64,000 bases of DNA from Bacteroidia bacterium (GCA_037045145.1 JBAOIA010000011.1:744001-808000), one strand, 5' to 3'; shown: positions 53,889-62,414, counted from the stretch's first letter. Program-made: numbers and translations. The notes: generated by a model not told the origin, from the letters alone.

Positions 53889-55067
53889 ATGCTACCTTTC
53901 TTAAAGATTCAATCTATCAATTGGATAGATGGAATGAAAATTAACAAAGATCATTTTATATATACCGATCAGCATTTCATGGAATTAGTGAGGGATAGCC
54001 GTTCGGTTAGCCACAATTCTTTTAATTATGGTTTGGTTTATCCGAATAGTGATTATTCTTCAGGATTTAAATTAGTTCAGTCTGTTGATGGAAGTAAAAT
54101 TTTACGTGCTGTATTACATACATGTCGGGCTGTTACATCTGGTGGAAATCGAATAGAAATAGCTAGCTCACAAGGTATAAAATCAAATGTATCAACAGAT
54201 ATATTGGAATCTGTTTTTAATGCTGAAAATAGTAAGGAACCATATTTTAGTGTTGTGGTAATAGTGGTTGAAAGTAGTAGAGTGCCAATAGGAGATCCTG
54301 ATCAAGATGAAGTGCCACCAAGGATTCCTTATATTATACCACAGTATAGTTTGCAAATTTTACCTGAATCGCAATTTTCTAATAGTAACAATATTTCCAA
54401 TGGACTGTTGATTGGTCGCTTTAGGAATAGTAGTGGAAAAATTAGTGTTGATGAAACTTTTATTCCGCCTTCAATGTTTGTTAAAAGTTCAAACAAATTG
54501 GAAGACGTTTATTTTAGCATAGGTAACTTATTGGGTGAAACTATAAGAAATATTTCTACCATACTTTCTAAAGTACAAGAAAAGAGTCAATCAACCAGTT
54601 TGGTTAAAAGTTGTAATAGTTTATGTGTCGAAACATCATTATTTATAACCTCTAAAATCGGAAATTTCAGATGGATTTTTTCTGAAGCACCTCCAATATA
54701 TTTTTTAACTGAGATATTGAATCTCGCTTATTGCATTCAAACTTCATTAAGTCATTTATCAATTAAAGATAGAGAAGAGTTGCTTAACTACATCTGTGAA
54801 TGGATAGAAGAAGGAACTGCAGAAATTAGCGAGGTGATTAATAAAATGATTAAATCAGAATATAATCATAACAACATTGCTGAAACTATTGGCAATGCTT
54901 TTGTATTTGTACAATTGATGCATAAAATATTTTTGAAATTATCACAACTTGATTTTATAGGAAAACGTAAAGGTGAAGGCGCTTTTGTACAAGAAAGAAT
55001 TACACCTGTTGAAGAAGAAACCCCTAAGACACAGAAAAATAAAGGATGGAGCTTTTTGGCTGATTAG
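53889..55067 (+). CDS. tssK: Type VI secretion baseplate protein TssK
   Basis: 392 aa. INWIDGMKINKDHFIYTDQHF near residue 10 matches the conserved TssK opening (W-x-x-G-M ... H-F). PYIIPQYSLQILPES, LLIGRFRNSSGKI and a helical bundle after 205 fit the shoulder and C-terminal domains. TssK joins the baseplate to the membrane complex. Follows tssN by 25 bases; the IS derivative begins 18 bases after its stop. The window ends the plus-strand T6SS block here. Confidence 0.75.
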   Translation: MLPFLKIQSINWIDGMKINKDHFIYTDQHFMELVRDSRSVSHNSFNYGLVYPNSDYSSGFKLVQSVDGSKILRAVLHTCRAVTSGGNRIEIASSQGIKSNVSTDILESVFNAENSKEPYFSVVVIVVESSRVPIGDPDQDEVPPRIPYIIPQYSLQILPESQFSNSNNISNGLLIGRFRNSSGKISVDETFIPPSMFVKSSNKLEDVYFSIGNLLGETIRNISTILSKVQEKSQSTSLVKSCNSLCVETSLFITSKIGNFRWIFSEAPPIYFLTEILNLAYCIQTSLSHLSIKDREELLNYICEWIEEGTAEISEVINKMIKSEYNHNNIAETIGNAFVFVQLMHKIFLKLSQLDFIGKRKGEGAFVQERITPVEEETPKTQKNKGWSFLAD

Positions 55068-55081
55068 TTTGCGGTCAGGTT

Positions 55082-55085
55082 ATAA
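55082..55085 (+). repeat. Target-site duplication, left copy (ATAA)
   Basis: ATAA directly before the left inverted repeat of the IS derivative, matched at 55787-55790. Confidence 0.6.
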
Positions 55086-55786
55086 TTAGTTAATCCTTAA
55101 CAACAGTCAATTTCAGATTAAAACAAACAAAAGTTATCAAAATTTGGATTTTAAATTTGATTTTACAAAAGGCAAAAGAAAATTTTGGTTTGATTTTGTT
55201 CATCCAGCTTTTAAAATTGAAGGCGGCTGCGCTCATCATTAAGTTAATGGCATCACCGGCAATGCCTTTAAAGTAATTTTTAAGCATTCGGTACTGATGT
55301 TTCATGTGTGAGATTATGGGTTCGATGGAAGCTCTGCGTCTGAATCGGTTTCTCATTTTTTGTTTTTGGTATGGTGAAGTGTTTTTTCTTGTATCGGGTG
55401 CAATGATTTGTGTGCTGTAAATTATTTTTGCGCCCCTATAGCCTCTATCCCCCAGATTATAGATTTGTTTTAATATCAACAAACCACACAATAAACGCAC
55501 AGGCTTGGCTGGTGTGCCTGTGTTGGAGTATAAAGAAGAAAAACCTTCTTCCAGCTCTTTCCAGTTTATTTCCTGTGACAATAAAACCAATTCATGATTC
55601 ATGTCTATAAATTCTCTCAGCAACGGCTGAAATAAATCTTTTAGTCCTTGAATAGGGGATTTTCCTATCATTTTTCTGCAACCTTTTTCTGCAAATCTCT
55701 TTTATTCTTGCAGATTTTTTTACCCTTTTCTCTAAAGTTTTTAACTTTTTTGAGAAAGTGTGATGGTGTTGTTAAGGGTTAACTAA
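55086..55786 (-). mobile_element. 701-bp IS5/IS1182-type derivative with internal deletion
   Basis: Left end TTAGTTAATCCTTAACAACA (55086-55105) and right end TGTTGTTAAGGGTTAACTAA (55767-55786) are inverted repeats with one mismatch in 20. The ends are flanked by the direct repeat ATAA. Between them lies a transposase gene (minus strand) that has lost most of its middle. The element is therefore non-autonomous; it could move only if a full-length relative supplies transposase. It sits between the plus-strand tss block and the minus-strand T6SS block. Confidence 0.85.
55090..55671 (-). pseudogene. Internally deleted DDE transposase
   Basis: 193 codons, start and stop intact; the stop lies within the left inverted repeat. 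The N-terminal part (GKSPIQGLKDLFQPLLREF ... RLLCGLLILKQIYNLGD) joins directly to RGYRGAKIIYSTQIIAPDTR and the C-terminal IEPIISHMKHQYRM. Intact transposases of this type have a couple of hundred more residues between these segments, including the first catalytic Asp. The second Asp (GDRGYRG) and the Glu (SIEPIISH) remain. In-frame deletion; inactive enzyme. Confidence 0.8.
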
Positions 55787-55790
55787 ATAA
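55787..55790 (+). repeat. Target-site duplication, right copy (ATAA)
   Basis: Direct copy of 55082-55085, immediately after the right inverted repeat. Confidence 0.6.
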
Positions 55791-56022
55791 TTAAAAGTAC
55801 AGACATTGACGTAATTCTTGTTTTAAAATTCAACCAATAAATACCAAAATGAATTATTCAGGATTTTATTCCTATATAGTAAAAAATAAGTTGTCAGCGA
55901 AAATCAAGCGTATGATTTAAACTCCGTATAACGGTGCTATTACTGAAACAAAAGTGCAAATCGATTCGTCATAGAAGTGATGGTTTTATTTTTAAGCTAT
56001 GGAACTACATTAAATCTTATTT

Positions 56023-56796
56023 TTAATTGTTTTTAATATCTGAAGAAACCATAATTATATTGGCTTCCTTCTTTCTTCTGTGAACATATTCCTTTTGCTG
56101 TAACAAAATTTCTTTTACTTTTTGCCAGTTGTCTATTCTTCCTGCAGAAAAAATGTCATGAATCCATTTGATTTTTGTATTAACCCCATATTGCCAAAGA
56201 ACGGATACTAAAACAGACTGATTTGACTGTGGCAGATCTGCAAATGTTTTAGCTTTTGATTGGGTGTTTTCAACTGGTGTGTTGTCAAACTTTGCCGCTG
56301 TTTTATCAATATAATATGCCATGTATTTTGCTTCAAACTCTTTCAGTACATCAGGAGGAATGGTTACAGGTTGCTTGCCGAGTACATTTTTCAATTCGAT
56401 GACGGAGGTTGTTTTTAAATAAGGGTGAACCACTTTAATGGCTCGGTCGCTTATTCCATACGTTTTTCGCAGAGTGCTTTCATCAACTTGTCCTAAGTCA
56501 ATACCAAAACTGAAAGTTACACCACTTTTACCTATGGGAAGAAATTGGTGGTTCAATGCAAGGCACAACGATTCAGTGCTTCGTAATGCTTTTAGTTTAT
56601 TTTTTTCTTTTTCGTCCTTTTCATTTTTTAGTAAAATGTTCCAGTCTTTTTTCAATTGATCCTGTTTGAAACGAACTTTTTTAGTTTCGTCAGCATAGCA
56701 TCCCATAGGAACATAAGGAACAGAACGGTAGCCTTCAATGTCGGCACTGCTTATGAAGTTCTGAATGCCGTCTAAGTTATCTAAGTTTGTTGCCAT
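56023..56796 (-). CDS. Pesticin/T4-lysozyme-like peptidoglycan hydrolase (candidate T6SS effector)
   Basis: 257 aa, no signal peptide. ISSADIEGYRSVPYVP holds a candidate catalytic Glu21, and KSGVTFSFGIDLGQ holds Thr94 and Asp100. In pesticin the catalytic triad is Glu178, Thr201 and Asp207, with the same six-residue Thr-Asp spacing. Here about 50 extra Lys/Glu-rich residues lie between Glu and Thr. The later ANSKxx-type region (FADLPQSNQSVLVSVLWQYG) is also pesticin-like. Expected to cleave peptidoglycan glycan strands. Its place beside tssG and lack of export signal point to delivery by T6SS. No immunity gene is obvious. Confidence 0.7.
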   Translation of the reverse strand: MATNLDNLDGIQNFISSADIEGYRSVPYVPMGCYADETKKVRFKQDQLKKDWNILLKNEKDEKEKNKLKALRSTESLCLALNHQFLPIGKSGVTFSFGIDLGQVDESTLRKTYGISDRAIKVVHPYLKTTSVIELKNVLGKQPVTIPPDVLKEFEAKYMAYYIDKTAAKFDNTPVENTQSKAKTFADLPQSNQSVLVSVLWQYGVNTKIKWIHDIFSAGRIDNWQKVKEILLQQKEYVHRRKKEANIIMVSSDIKNN

Positions 56797-56807
56797 ATTT
56801 TTATATT

Positions 56808-57068
56808 TTATAATTCAGTCGGGTATCTGAGAAAGTGAGGATTATCAAAAGGGTCAAATTCGTGTTCAATCGTTTCGGATGTTACAATAAAATTTTTTTG
56901 AAACACTTCTTGTTCGCACTTATAAAATGCAATATTTCCAACAGATAATTTCCATGCCCAAAATGCTTGCCCAAGTCTGATGTCCATAAGAAAGCCTATT
57001 GAAGCATCGTCAGTAAAACTGTATTTGCGGTTCCATTCATTGTCACGCGGTGTTAGTTTAGGATACAT
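56808..57068 (-). CDS. Small unrecognised T6SS-island protein
   Basis: 86 aa, no signal peptide or membrane helix. Contains aromatic-rich stretches (GQAFWAWKLSVGNIAFYKC) and a Tyr/Pro-rich end (NPHFLRYPTEL). It sits between tssG and the lysozyme-like gene, 11 bases before the latter, so it may be an adaptor, chaperone or cytoplasmic partner for it. No recognised family. Confidence 0.6.
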   Translation of the reverse strand: MYPKLTPRDNEWNRKYSFTDDASIGFLMDIRLGQAFWAWKLSVGNIAFYKCEQEVFQKNFIVTSETIEHEFDPFDNPHFLRYPTEL

Positions 57069-57095
57069 AGTTTTTTATTTTTTAAATTAATGGTG

Positions 57096-58031
57096 TTATA
57101 ATGTTAGTGAATAACCAAGCCGGCTGGAGTTTTTGTCAGTCTCGCTGAGTATAAAAGGGTTTTGTTTTGCAAGTATTGAAATCTCTGTTTCACAAAAAAA
57201 CGGAACAAAATAATCATTCAGTTTATTCAGAATTTTGAGATTGGTAGAGCCAGGAAGATATTCAGTGATTTTTTCGGGTAAAACATTTAAAACACGTATG
57301 ACAATTGTATCTAAGAAGTTATCATACCCGCCACTAAGGCAACTATCTGCCGAGAGGCGCATATTACCCAAGCCGGAAATGTGTTTATTAAATTCTAATT
57401 TGCCGAAATGTGTTTTTTCAATACTAATATTCTGGTTTAATATCATTTCATACACCTGCTGCATATAAGGTATTACACCTCTTATTTTATGAAAAACAGG
57501 AAACAGATAAAAGAGAATTCCCTTTTGGCGGTTGTTAAAAATTTTCGGCAGTCCCCAGTATGAAAGAAATTCTGCATTGTCCATTTTAAAAGAAATGGAA
57601 TCTATAAGTTTCTGTTCATAGATAGCATTTGAAATACGCTGTTTGTAAAATTCTATTTCATAAGCGGAAAAAAAACGTCTTGCTTCTTTTTCTTCCAGCA
57701 CCCGTTTTTTGTAATCCTCAATCATGGACGAGGCTGATTTGAGAGCAAGTGAATTTCTGGATGGCGGATTATGAAACAAAACTTGTGGCAGCATATCATA
57801 TATACTCTCACGTGGAGTTTTAACAAATACAGCCTGCTGATGGTTGTTGAACTCTACCACTTCTGCTGATTCAATGTCCTTATTAAACCTGCGTTTAAAT
57901 ATTCCAATTGGGCAGACCAGAATATCTGTAGTTTCAAATCCCGATTGCAATAAATCAGCCACTACTACTTCCACTCGCAAGTCAATTGGAATTCCATTAA
58001 TGATTTCAGCAATCTCGTATTCGTTCTGCAT
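57096..58031 (-). CDS. tssG: Type VI secretion baseplate protein TssG
   Basis: 311 aa. ILFYLFPVFHKIRGVIPYMQ begins the central region, and the C-terminal LSGGYDNFLDTIVIRVLNVL with EKITEYLPGSTNLKILNKL resembles the TssG pattern (tail-like fold, Pro-Gly before the final beta region). It follows tssF by three bases, the usual F-G order, and forms the baseplate wedge with TssF and TssE. The family is divergent in Bacteroidota, so identity rests partly on context. Confidence 0.75.
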   Translation of the reverse strand: MQNEYEIAEIINGIPIDLRVEVVVADLLQSGFETTDILVCPIGIFKRRFNKDIESAEVVEFNNHQQAVFVKTPRESIYDMLPQVLFHNPPSRNSLALKSASSMIEDYKKRVLEEKEARRFFSAYEIEFYKQRISNAIYEQKLIDSISFKMDNAEFLSYWGLPKIFNNRQKGILFYLFPVFHKIRGVIPYMQQVYEMILNQNISIEKTHFGKLEFNKHISGLGNMRLSADSCLSGGYDNFLDTIVIRVLNVLPEKITEYLPGSTNLKILNKLNDYFVPFFCETEISILAKQNPFILSETDKNSSRLGYSLTL

Positions 58032-58034
58032 AGT

Positions 58035-59888
58035 TTACGACAGTAAAAATTTTACCTGTACAGGCATTAGCCCATTTGAAGCCGACTCTATTTTGTGTTG
58101 CAATTCCGTGGCAAGATCTTTCCATTCCTGCTCTGAAATGTGCTGTTTGTTTTTGGGAGTAATAAAAACTTCCAGTATCCTTAAAAACGATTGTTTGTGA
58201 TGCAATGTTGCTTTCCAACCTTTTTTGATTTCAATTTTGCTTATCATGTTTCCTATTTCATGGTAGCAAAACATTTCTATGTCCTGACGGGTAACAATTC
58301 GGTCATGCGATAATATGGAGCGTTTGAAAGCAGTGATTTTTTCACCTTCTTCCATCGGCATTTTTCCTCCTGTGGAAGTGGTCATCAATAGGGCTGTATC
58401 TGGAAGCACCGAACTACCTGATTCTAATGTAAGCCGTGATCCTGCTTTTACCGAATTTCCTGAAGTACCATTGGTTGACCAAAATTTGATAAATACATTT
58501 TCGTTCGGTTTTTGCTGGTTTAGGATGACAAAATGTGAGGGGCGTGTATGCTCGCCTTTGGTTGAAAGGCGGTTTTCAATCATGGCAATAGCCTGATTTA
58601 TCTGATTAATATGCAAATTTATAAAATCTTTTCCCATAGAACTGAATGCAGCATTTTCATCCCGCAACAAATTAATGGTAGAGTTTAAAAACTCTGTTGC
58701 TTGTCTTCTGTCAAAACGTTCTATGCCTCCCGAACGTAGTGTATAATAACCTGCTTGGTTATTAAAGCCGCTTTCTAACGGATTGGATTTAAAGTAATAC
58801 CCATCTGAATTTTGTACATTAATCATGTCAAAAAACAAATCATCTGTCTTGAGGGGCGTTATGTTGAGATTATTTCGAAGCTGATAGGTTATTTTATTCA
58901 CCTTACGGTTTATTACCGGAAAGGTGTTCATGGATAAATACAAATCGTTTAATGCGGCCGGTTTCATGGCTCCCGGAAAAACCAGTTTTAACCATATGTA
59001 TTTGGAACTGAATTTAGCCAGTATGCTTTCAGAAAACACACCTTTAATTTCTTCCGGTATTTCCAATTTCATTTCTGCTAATGGTTTATTCAAACTCAGC
59101 GTAATAAAATTTTTTTCAAAAATTCCGTTTACAACATTTTCAATACGGTACGACACATTGTAATGGTCGGAAAGCGTAAACTTATCCGACAATTCTTTTG
59201 AAGAATTTATTCCGGCTGCGGCTGTCATTGCAGTATCTCCTGCATACCATTTTATTAACGGTATAAGGCTCAGGTAATATTCTTTTTCAGGGTCGTTTTT
59301 CCAGTCAAAATATACCGGTAAGCGATCAATGGATTTTATTTTAGGATTCAGTTCAAGTGCTATGTAAACATGTTGATGAGGAAGATATGCTCCTGATCGC
59401 TCTTCGCCCAACGGAACTTTAGAATACGAATTTTTGTATTCATATATTGTTTTTCCAGCAACCATGTACTTAATGTCGCCATCAAAAATTTTTACTCGCA
59501 TGGCAGGTGAAAAATAAATATCCTTAACCACTTCTTTTTGTTCTTCGTTCAGTATTTTTTGCTGAGCATAAAACTGTGTTTCTTTAACAAGAACTGTTTC
59601 CGGTTCTGATGAGCGTGCATGAGCAATGGCGTAAGAAGGTTTTGCCACGGTGTAAGCATCGGGCGACAAAAGGCGAGCAAGCCTTTCCAAAATACGGGTT
59701 TGAGAATCAAGAATTTCGTTATTGACTTTGTACAACTCAAAAGCGCAAGCCTCAATGAGCATGGCAACAAGTGGGTCAAAGGTGGACTCTATGTCTTCGC
59801 CTTCAACACCCCATATACGAGCAGCATTTTTGATCATGCGGCTGCGTATACTCTCTTTGCTTAGCTCGTTCAAGTATTCGTCCTGCAT
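58035..59888 (-). CDS. tssF: Type VI secretion baseplate protein TssF
   Basis: 617 aa, the usual TssF length. The opening MQDEYLNELSKESIRSRMIK, then DIESTFDPLVAMLIEACAFE and ILERLARLLSPDAYTVAKPS, is the VasA/TssF N-terminal signature (pattern of a phage wedge protein gp6-like). FDRRQATEFLNSTINLLRDE and KITAFKRSILSHDRIVTRQD fall in the C-terminal half. It overlaps functionally with TssG as the baseplate wedge; tssE lies 31 bases upstream. Confidence 0.85.
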   Translation of the reverse strand: MQDEYLNELSKESIRSRMIKNAARIWGVEGEDIESTFDPLVAMLIEACAFELYKVNNEILDSQTRILERLARLLSPDAYTVAKPSYAIAHARSSEPETVLVKETQFYAQQKILNEEQKEVVKDIYFSPAMRVKIFDGDIKYMVAGKTIYEYKNSYSKVPLGEERSGAYLPHQHVYIALELNPKIKSIDRLPVYFDWKNDPEKEYYLSLIPLIKWYAGDTAMTAAAGINSSKELSDKFTLSDHYNVSYRIENVVNGIFEKNFITLSLNKPLAEMKLEIPEEIKGVFSESILAKFSSKYIWLKLVFPGAMKPAALNDLYLSMNTFPVINRKVNKITYQLRNNLNITPLKTDDLFFDMINVQNSDGYYFKSNPLESGFNNQAGYYTLRSGGIERFDRRQATEFLNSTINLLRDENAAFSSMGKDFINLHINQINQAIAMIENRLSTKGEHTRPSHFVILNQQKPNENVFIKFWSTNGTSGNSVKAGSRLTLESGSSVLPDTALLMTTSTGGKMPMEEGEKITAFKRSILSHDRIVTRQDIEMFCYHEIGNMISKIEIKKGWKATLHHKQSFLRILEVFITPKNKQHISEQEWKDLATELQHKIESASNGLMPVQVKFLLS

Positions 59889-59919
59889 ATTTTTTTAGTT
59901 TAATCAATCCAGAGAGGGC

Positions 59920-60336
59920 TTACATACAGCGTTTCCTGAAAATAAAATTGTTCGTTGGTTTTTTTAAGGTTAGCCTGTATGTGTATGTCCACTCTTTTTT
60001 TATGCGTTTAAGCGTTTGCTTTTCTTTATTTATCAGTTCCTCTTCGGTAACATCCAATACCGCCTTAACATTATTCAAACGTGGCTCATAGTTGCCAACG
60101 GCTTCTTTTATAGCTTTTGACATGGTGTCTTTCCATGCGGTAATATTGGGTATGTTTTCAAAGTCTAGCTCCCACAGTAAGTTTCCGAATTCGGGGTCAT
60201 AACGGCATTCATTCAGGTTGGTAATTAAAATGAGATGCAGCCTTTGGGCAACAGAATCTTTTAGCGTACACGAAGGGTGTTCCTTACCCTGCATAAGCAG
60301 GGACGGATTAAGAGGCTGGGTGTAATATTTTTGCAT
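59920..60336 (-). CDS. tssE: Type VI secretion baseplate protein TssE (gp25-like)
   Basis: 138 aa. Gp25/lysozyme-like fold: VAQRLHLILITNLNECRYDP, GNLLWELDFENIPN and AIKEAVGNYEPRLNNVKAVL. The ECRYDPEFG segment takes the place of the usual ERLFRP-like turn. It initiates sheath polymerisation at the baseplate. First of the E-F-G block on the minus strand. Confidence 0.8.
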   Translation of the reverse strand: MQKYYTQPLNPSLLMQGKEHPSCTLKDSVAQRLHLILITNLNECRYDPEFGNLLWELDFENIPNITAWKDTMSKAIKEAVGNYEPRLNNVKAVLDVTEEELINKEKQTLKRIKKEWTYTYRLTLKKPTNNFIFRKRCM

Positions 60337-60358
60337 TTTATCTCACAAACATAAAAAA

Positions 60359-60754
60359 TTATATTGTTTCAATTACATAATAATTCTCTGCACGATTTAC
60401 GTATTTTCTCATCATTTTTAAATCAGAATAAATGGTTCTTGCTTTAACCATTCCCTGACCATTCCACTGATCGTAAACCCGAATACCGTCCTTCCCATGA
60501 GATAAGTAAACAGCAGCGTGCCGCTTACCGGATTCCAATGGATATTTGCCGGTTGAGTCAAAAGTTGCAATAGCCGTTCCTTTAGGAATAGATCCGACAG
60601 GAGCATCCATTACTTTGATTCCTTTTTTCCAACTCGCAGTGTTTGTGGCGCCTGTCGCCTGTTGTACAAATACAGCACATTCATGATTTCCTTCATCGTT
60701 TTTAAAAGAAGCATTGCCTTCAAGTTCTTCGGTAATATTTAAATAGAATGACAT
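60359..60754 (-). CDS. BPSL0067-family cysteine amidase-like protein (candidate T6SS effector)
   Basis: 131 aa, no signal peptide. Motifs are Cys26 (HECAVFVQQ), GTAIATFDSTGKYP, His79 (KRHAAVYLSH) and IRVYDQW, the NlpC/P60-like pattern of the BPSL0067 family, related to T6SS amidase effectors (Tae). It would cut peptide crosslinks of peptidoglycan in a target cell. It stands directly upstream of tssE with a 22-base gap. No immunity gene beside it is evident. Confidence 0.75.
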   Translation of the reverse strand: MSFYLNITEELEGNASFKNDEGNHECAVFVQQATGATNTASWKKGIKVMDAPVGSIPKGTAIATFDSTGKYPLESGKRHAAVYLSHGKDGIRVYDQWNGQGMVKARTIYSDLKMMRKYVNRAENYYVIETI

Positions 60755-60786
60755 AAGAAATATAATTTTAGTGATACATAACTACT

Positions 60787-61473
60787 TTAATCAGGATTTC
60801 TGGTTTCAAGTTTTGAGCAAAAATCAGGTATTGTTCCCACGCAATCTACATCGTATTGCATGTGGAAGTTAAACTTTGTTTGGTAAGCATTAAACTCAGA
60901 AAAAAAACCAAACACGGCTTTTTCAACATCTGCCTTTAACATGCCTTTTGTAAGGTTCAATTCCGGTACTGCGTTACTATTTAAAAAACGAAGGGAAAAA
61001 CCACTATGCTGTGATTCATGAAACCGTAATGACTTATTACCTGCTGAAACATCATCAATTGTTGTTCCTCTGCCGTAATTTTGATCAAGCATATCAATGG
61101 TAGAGCCTTTACTTATTTTATAGGAGGTATAAATTTTTAAGGCATACAAAACTGAAGGAAAAGATTCCAGTTTGTTTTTTTTATCCGCCTTGTCCAATTT
61201 ATAAACCATTAACCTGTTTAGTTTGGATGTATGATTCAGTTTCATTTTCCTTTGTTTTGAATCCATTGCATACATATATAAGTCGCAATGCGTAACGCCT
61301 TTTCCGCTGTAATAGGTAACACCTTTTTTTACAACTGTGGGTTTTAAGCTAACCTTATCATTGCTTACGGTAACATTAATTAATTTTTTGCCCGATTCAA
61401 TATCAAAACTGACTCCCTTGGCAGAATTAACAATATTTTTAGCAAATGAAGGGACATCGGTAGAAATGGACAT
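60787..61473 (-). CDS. HExxH putative metallopeptidase (candidate T6SS effector)
   Basis: 228 aa, no signal peptide. The central motif is LRFHESQHSGFSLRF with H152-E153-xx-H156, the zinc protease signature. Glu193 (FFSEFNAY) is a possible third ligand. The N-terminal half is a lysine-rich beta region. A late DCVGTIPDF may be structural. Its place among effector-like genes of the T6SS island suggests a secreted toxin or accessory protein; the family is not known to me. Confidence 0.55.
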   Translation of the reverse strand: MSISTDVPSFAKNIVNSAKGVSFDIESGKKLINVTVSNDKVSLKPTVVKKGVTYYSGKGVTHCDLYMYAMDSKQRKMKLNHTSKLNRLMVYKLDKADKKNKLESFPSVLYALKIYTSYKISKGSTIDMLDQNYGRGTTIDDVSAGNKSLRFHESQHSGFSLRFLNSNAVPELNLTKGMLKADVEKAVFGFFSEFNAYQTKFNFHMQYDVDCVGTIPDFCSKLETRNPD

Positions 61474-61513
61474 GCCTGAAAAGATTTATATTTGTTAAAA
61501 TCAAAAATATATT

Positions 61514-62236
61514 TTAAATCCTTTGATACAAATGGTAAGTATATGCCGGTGTATTTTTTATCATTTGGGCATAATTGAATGAACGAACCGAGCCGCTGCC
61601 AACAGGCCAAGGATCATTTACACGTACAGTAGTTCCATTAGCCTCGCCATTCCCTCTTATCCCGGTAATAACTACCATGTGCCCGCTACTTCCAACTCCT
61701 CGTGTGTATGAATCAGTGTCCCACAGAATATTAGCCATTGCAGGTTTTCGTTTGAGCAAATCATATAAGCCGTCAGGCAAATAGGACTGAGGAGGATGCC
61801 ATTTTAATCTGAAATGATTGCAGTAAACCATCATGTTTTGAGGATTATCCAATTTACTGTCATTTAATAAACCACCTTCGGAAACTAACGATTCTTTCAA
61901 ATGCTCCGGTAATACTACAGGAGAAGGCTGCCCCAGCAGCATGGCTGTTGCTGCCGCCCAGCAAGTTGATGAAGTGGGCTGCGGCACTAAGCCGATAGGG
62001 TGAAACACTGCATATTTTTCATTGCCTGTAATGCAATTCCATGTACAGGGACCTACTATGCCATCACCGACAAGCCAGTTGTTAAGTTGAAACTGGACAA
62101 CAGCTTTTTTTGTCTTTTGACCAAAATCACCATCAGTGGCTAACCTTGTGCCTCCTGTCAACTTTTTATTAAGTAGGTTTTGCAAATCAGTAACCGATTT
62201 GCCTTTTGATCCGATGCGTAAGGTTGGGTAACTCAT
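61514..62236 (-). CDS. Peptidoglycan-binding papain-like protease (candidate T6SS effector)
   Basis: 240 aa, no signal peptide. Residues 5-72 form a peptidoglycan-binding type 1 domain (LRIGSKGKSVTDLQNLLNKK, ATDGDFGQKTKKAVVQFQ). Residues 85-240 are a papain-like (AvrRpt2/C70-like or C39-like) domain with Cys92 (TSSTCWAAATAM), His186 (SSGHMVVITG) and Asn207-Asp208 (VNDPW). A wall-binding cysteine protease or amidase; natural substrate unknown. It is the furthest upstream enzyme gene in the block before the hairpin at 62317. Confidence 0.75.
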   Translation of the reverse strand: MSYPTLRIGSKGKSVTDLQNLLNKKLTGGTRLATDGDFGQKTKKAVVQFQLNNWLVGDGIVGPCTWNCITGNEKYAVFHPIGLVPQPTSSTCWAAATAMLLGQPSPVVLPEHLKESLVSEGGLLNDSKLDNPQNMMVYCNHFRLKWHPPQSYLPDGLYDLLKRKPAMANILWDTDSYTRGVGSSGHMVVITGIRGNGEANGTTVRVNDPWPVGSGSVRSFNYAQMIKNTPAYTYHLYQRI

Positions 62237-62316
62237 AGTTTATTTTGTTTAATGTTTCTTTTTTATGTTATACCTTTTGTTTAGATTGCTTTTACTTTAT
62301 GCTGTTTTATTGATAG

Positions 62317-62354
62317 TCTGGAGCAAGTCCGATTGCTATCGGACTTGCTCCAGA
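62317..62354. repeat. 16-bp perfect hairpin repeat
   Basis: TCTGGAGCAAGTCCGA at 62317-62332 and TCGGACTTGCTCCAGA at 62339-62354, loop TTGCTA. No T-run follows on either strand. The GTCCGA...TCGGAC core resembles the intergenic palindromes scattered in many Bacteroidota genomes. It may be a REP-like element or an mRNA stabiliser between the DUF2169 gene and the protease gene. Confidence 0.75.
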
Positions 62355-62363
62355 GGGTGTTCG

Positions 62364-62414
62364 CTATATTAAAGTATCAAGCGGATCGCTGATTTTACCT
62401 TTAAAAATTTTCAT
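62364..62414 (-). pseudogene. 16-codon stub, possible remnant gene start
   Basis: On the minus strand ATG 62414 opens MKIFKGKISDPLDTLI followed by TAG, running up to the hairpin. It is too short to call a protein; the reading is well formed and could be the 5' remnant of a gene cut off by the palindrome. Chance is possible. Confidence 0.3.

Noticed and set aside
55849..55920. 23-codon frame MNYSGFYSYIVKNK after the IS derivative
   Set aside because: Too short and without family resemblance; region 55791-56022 otherwise shows nothing.
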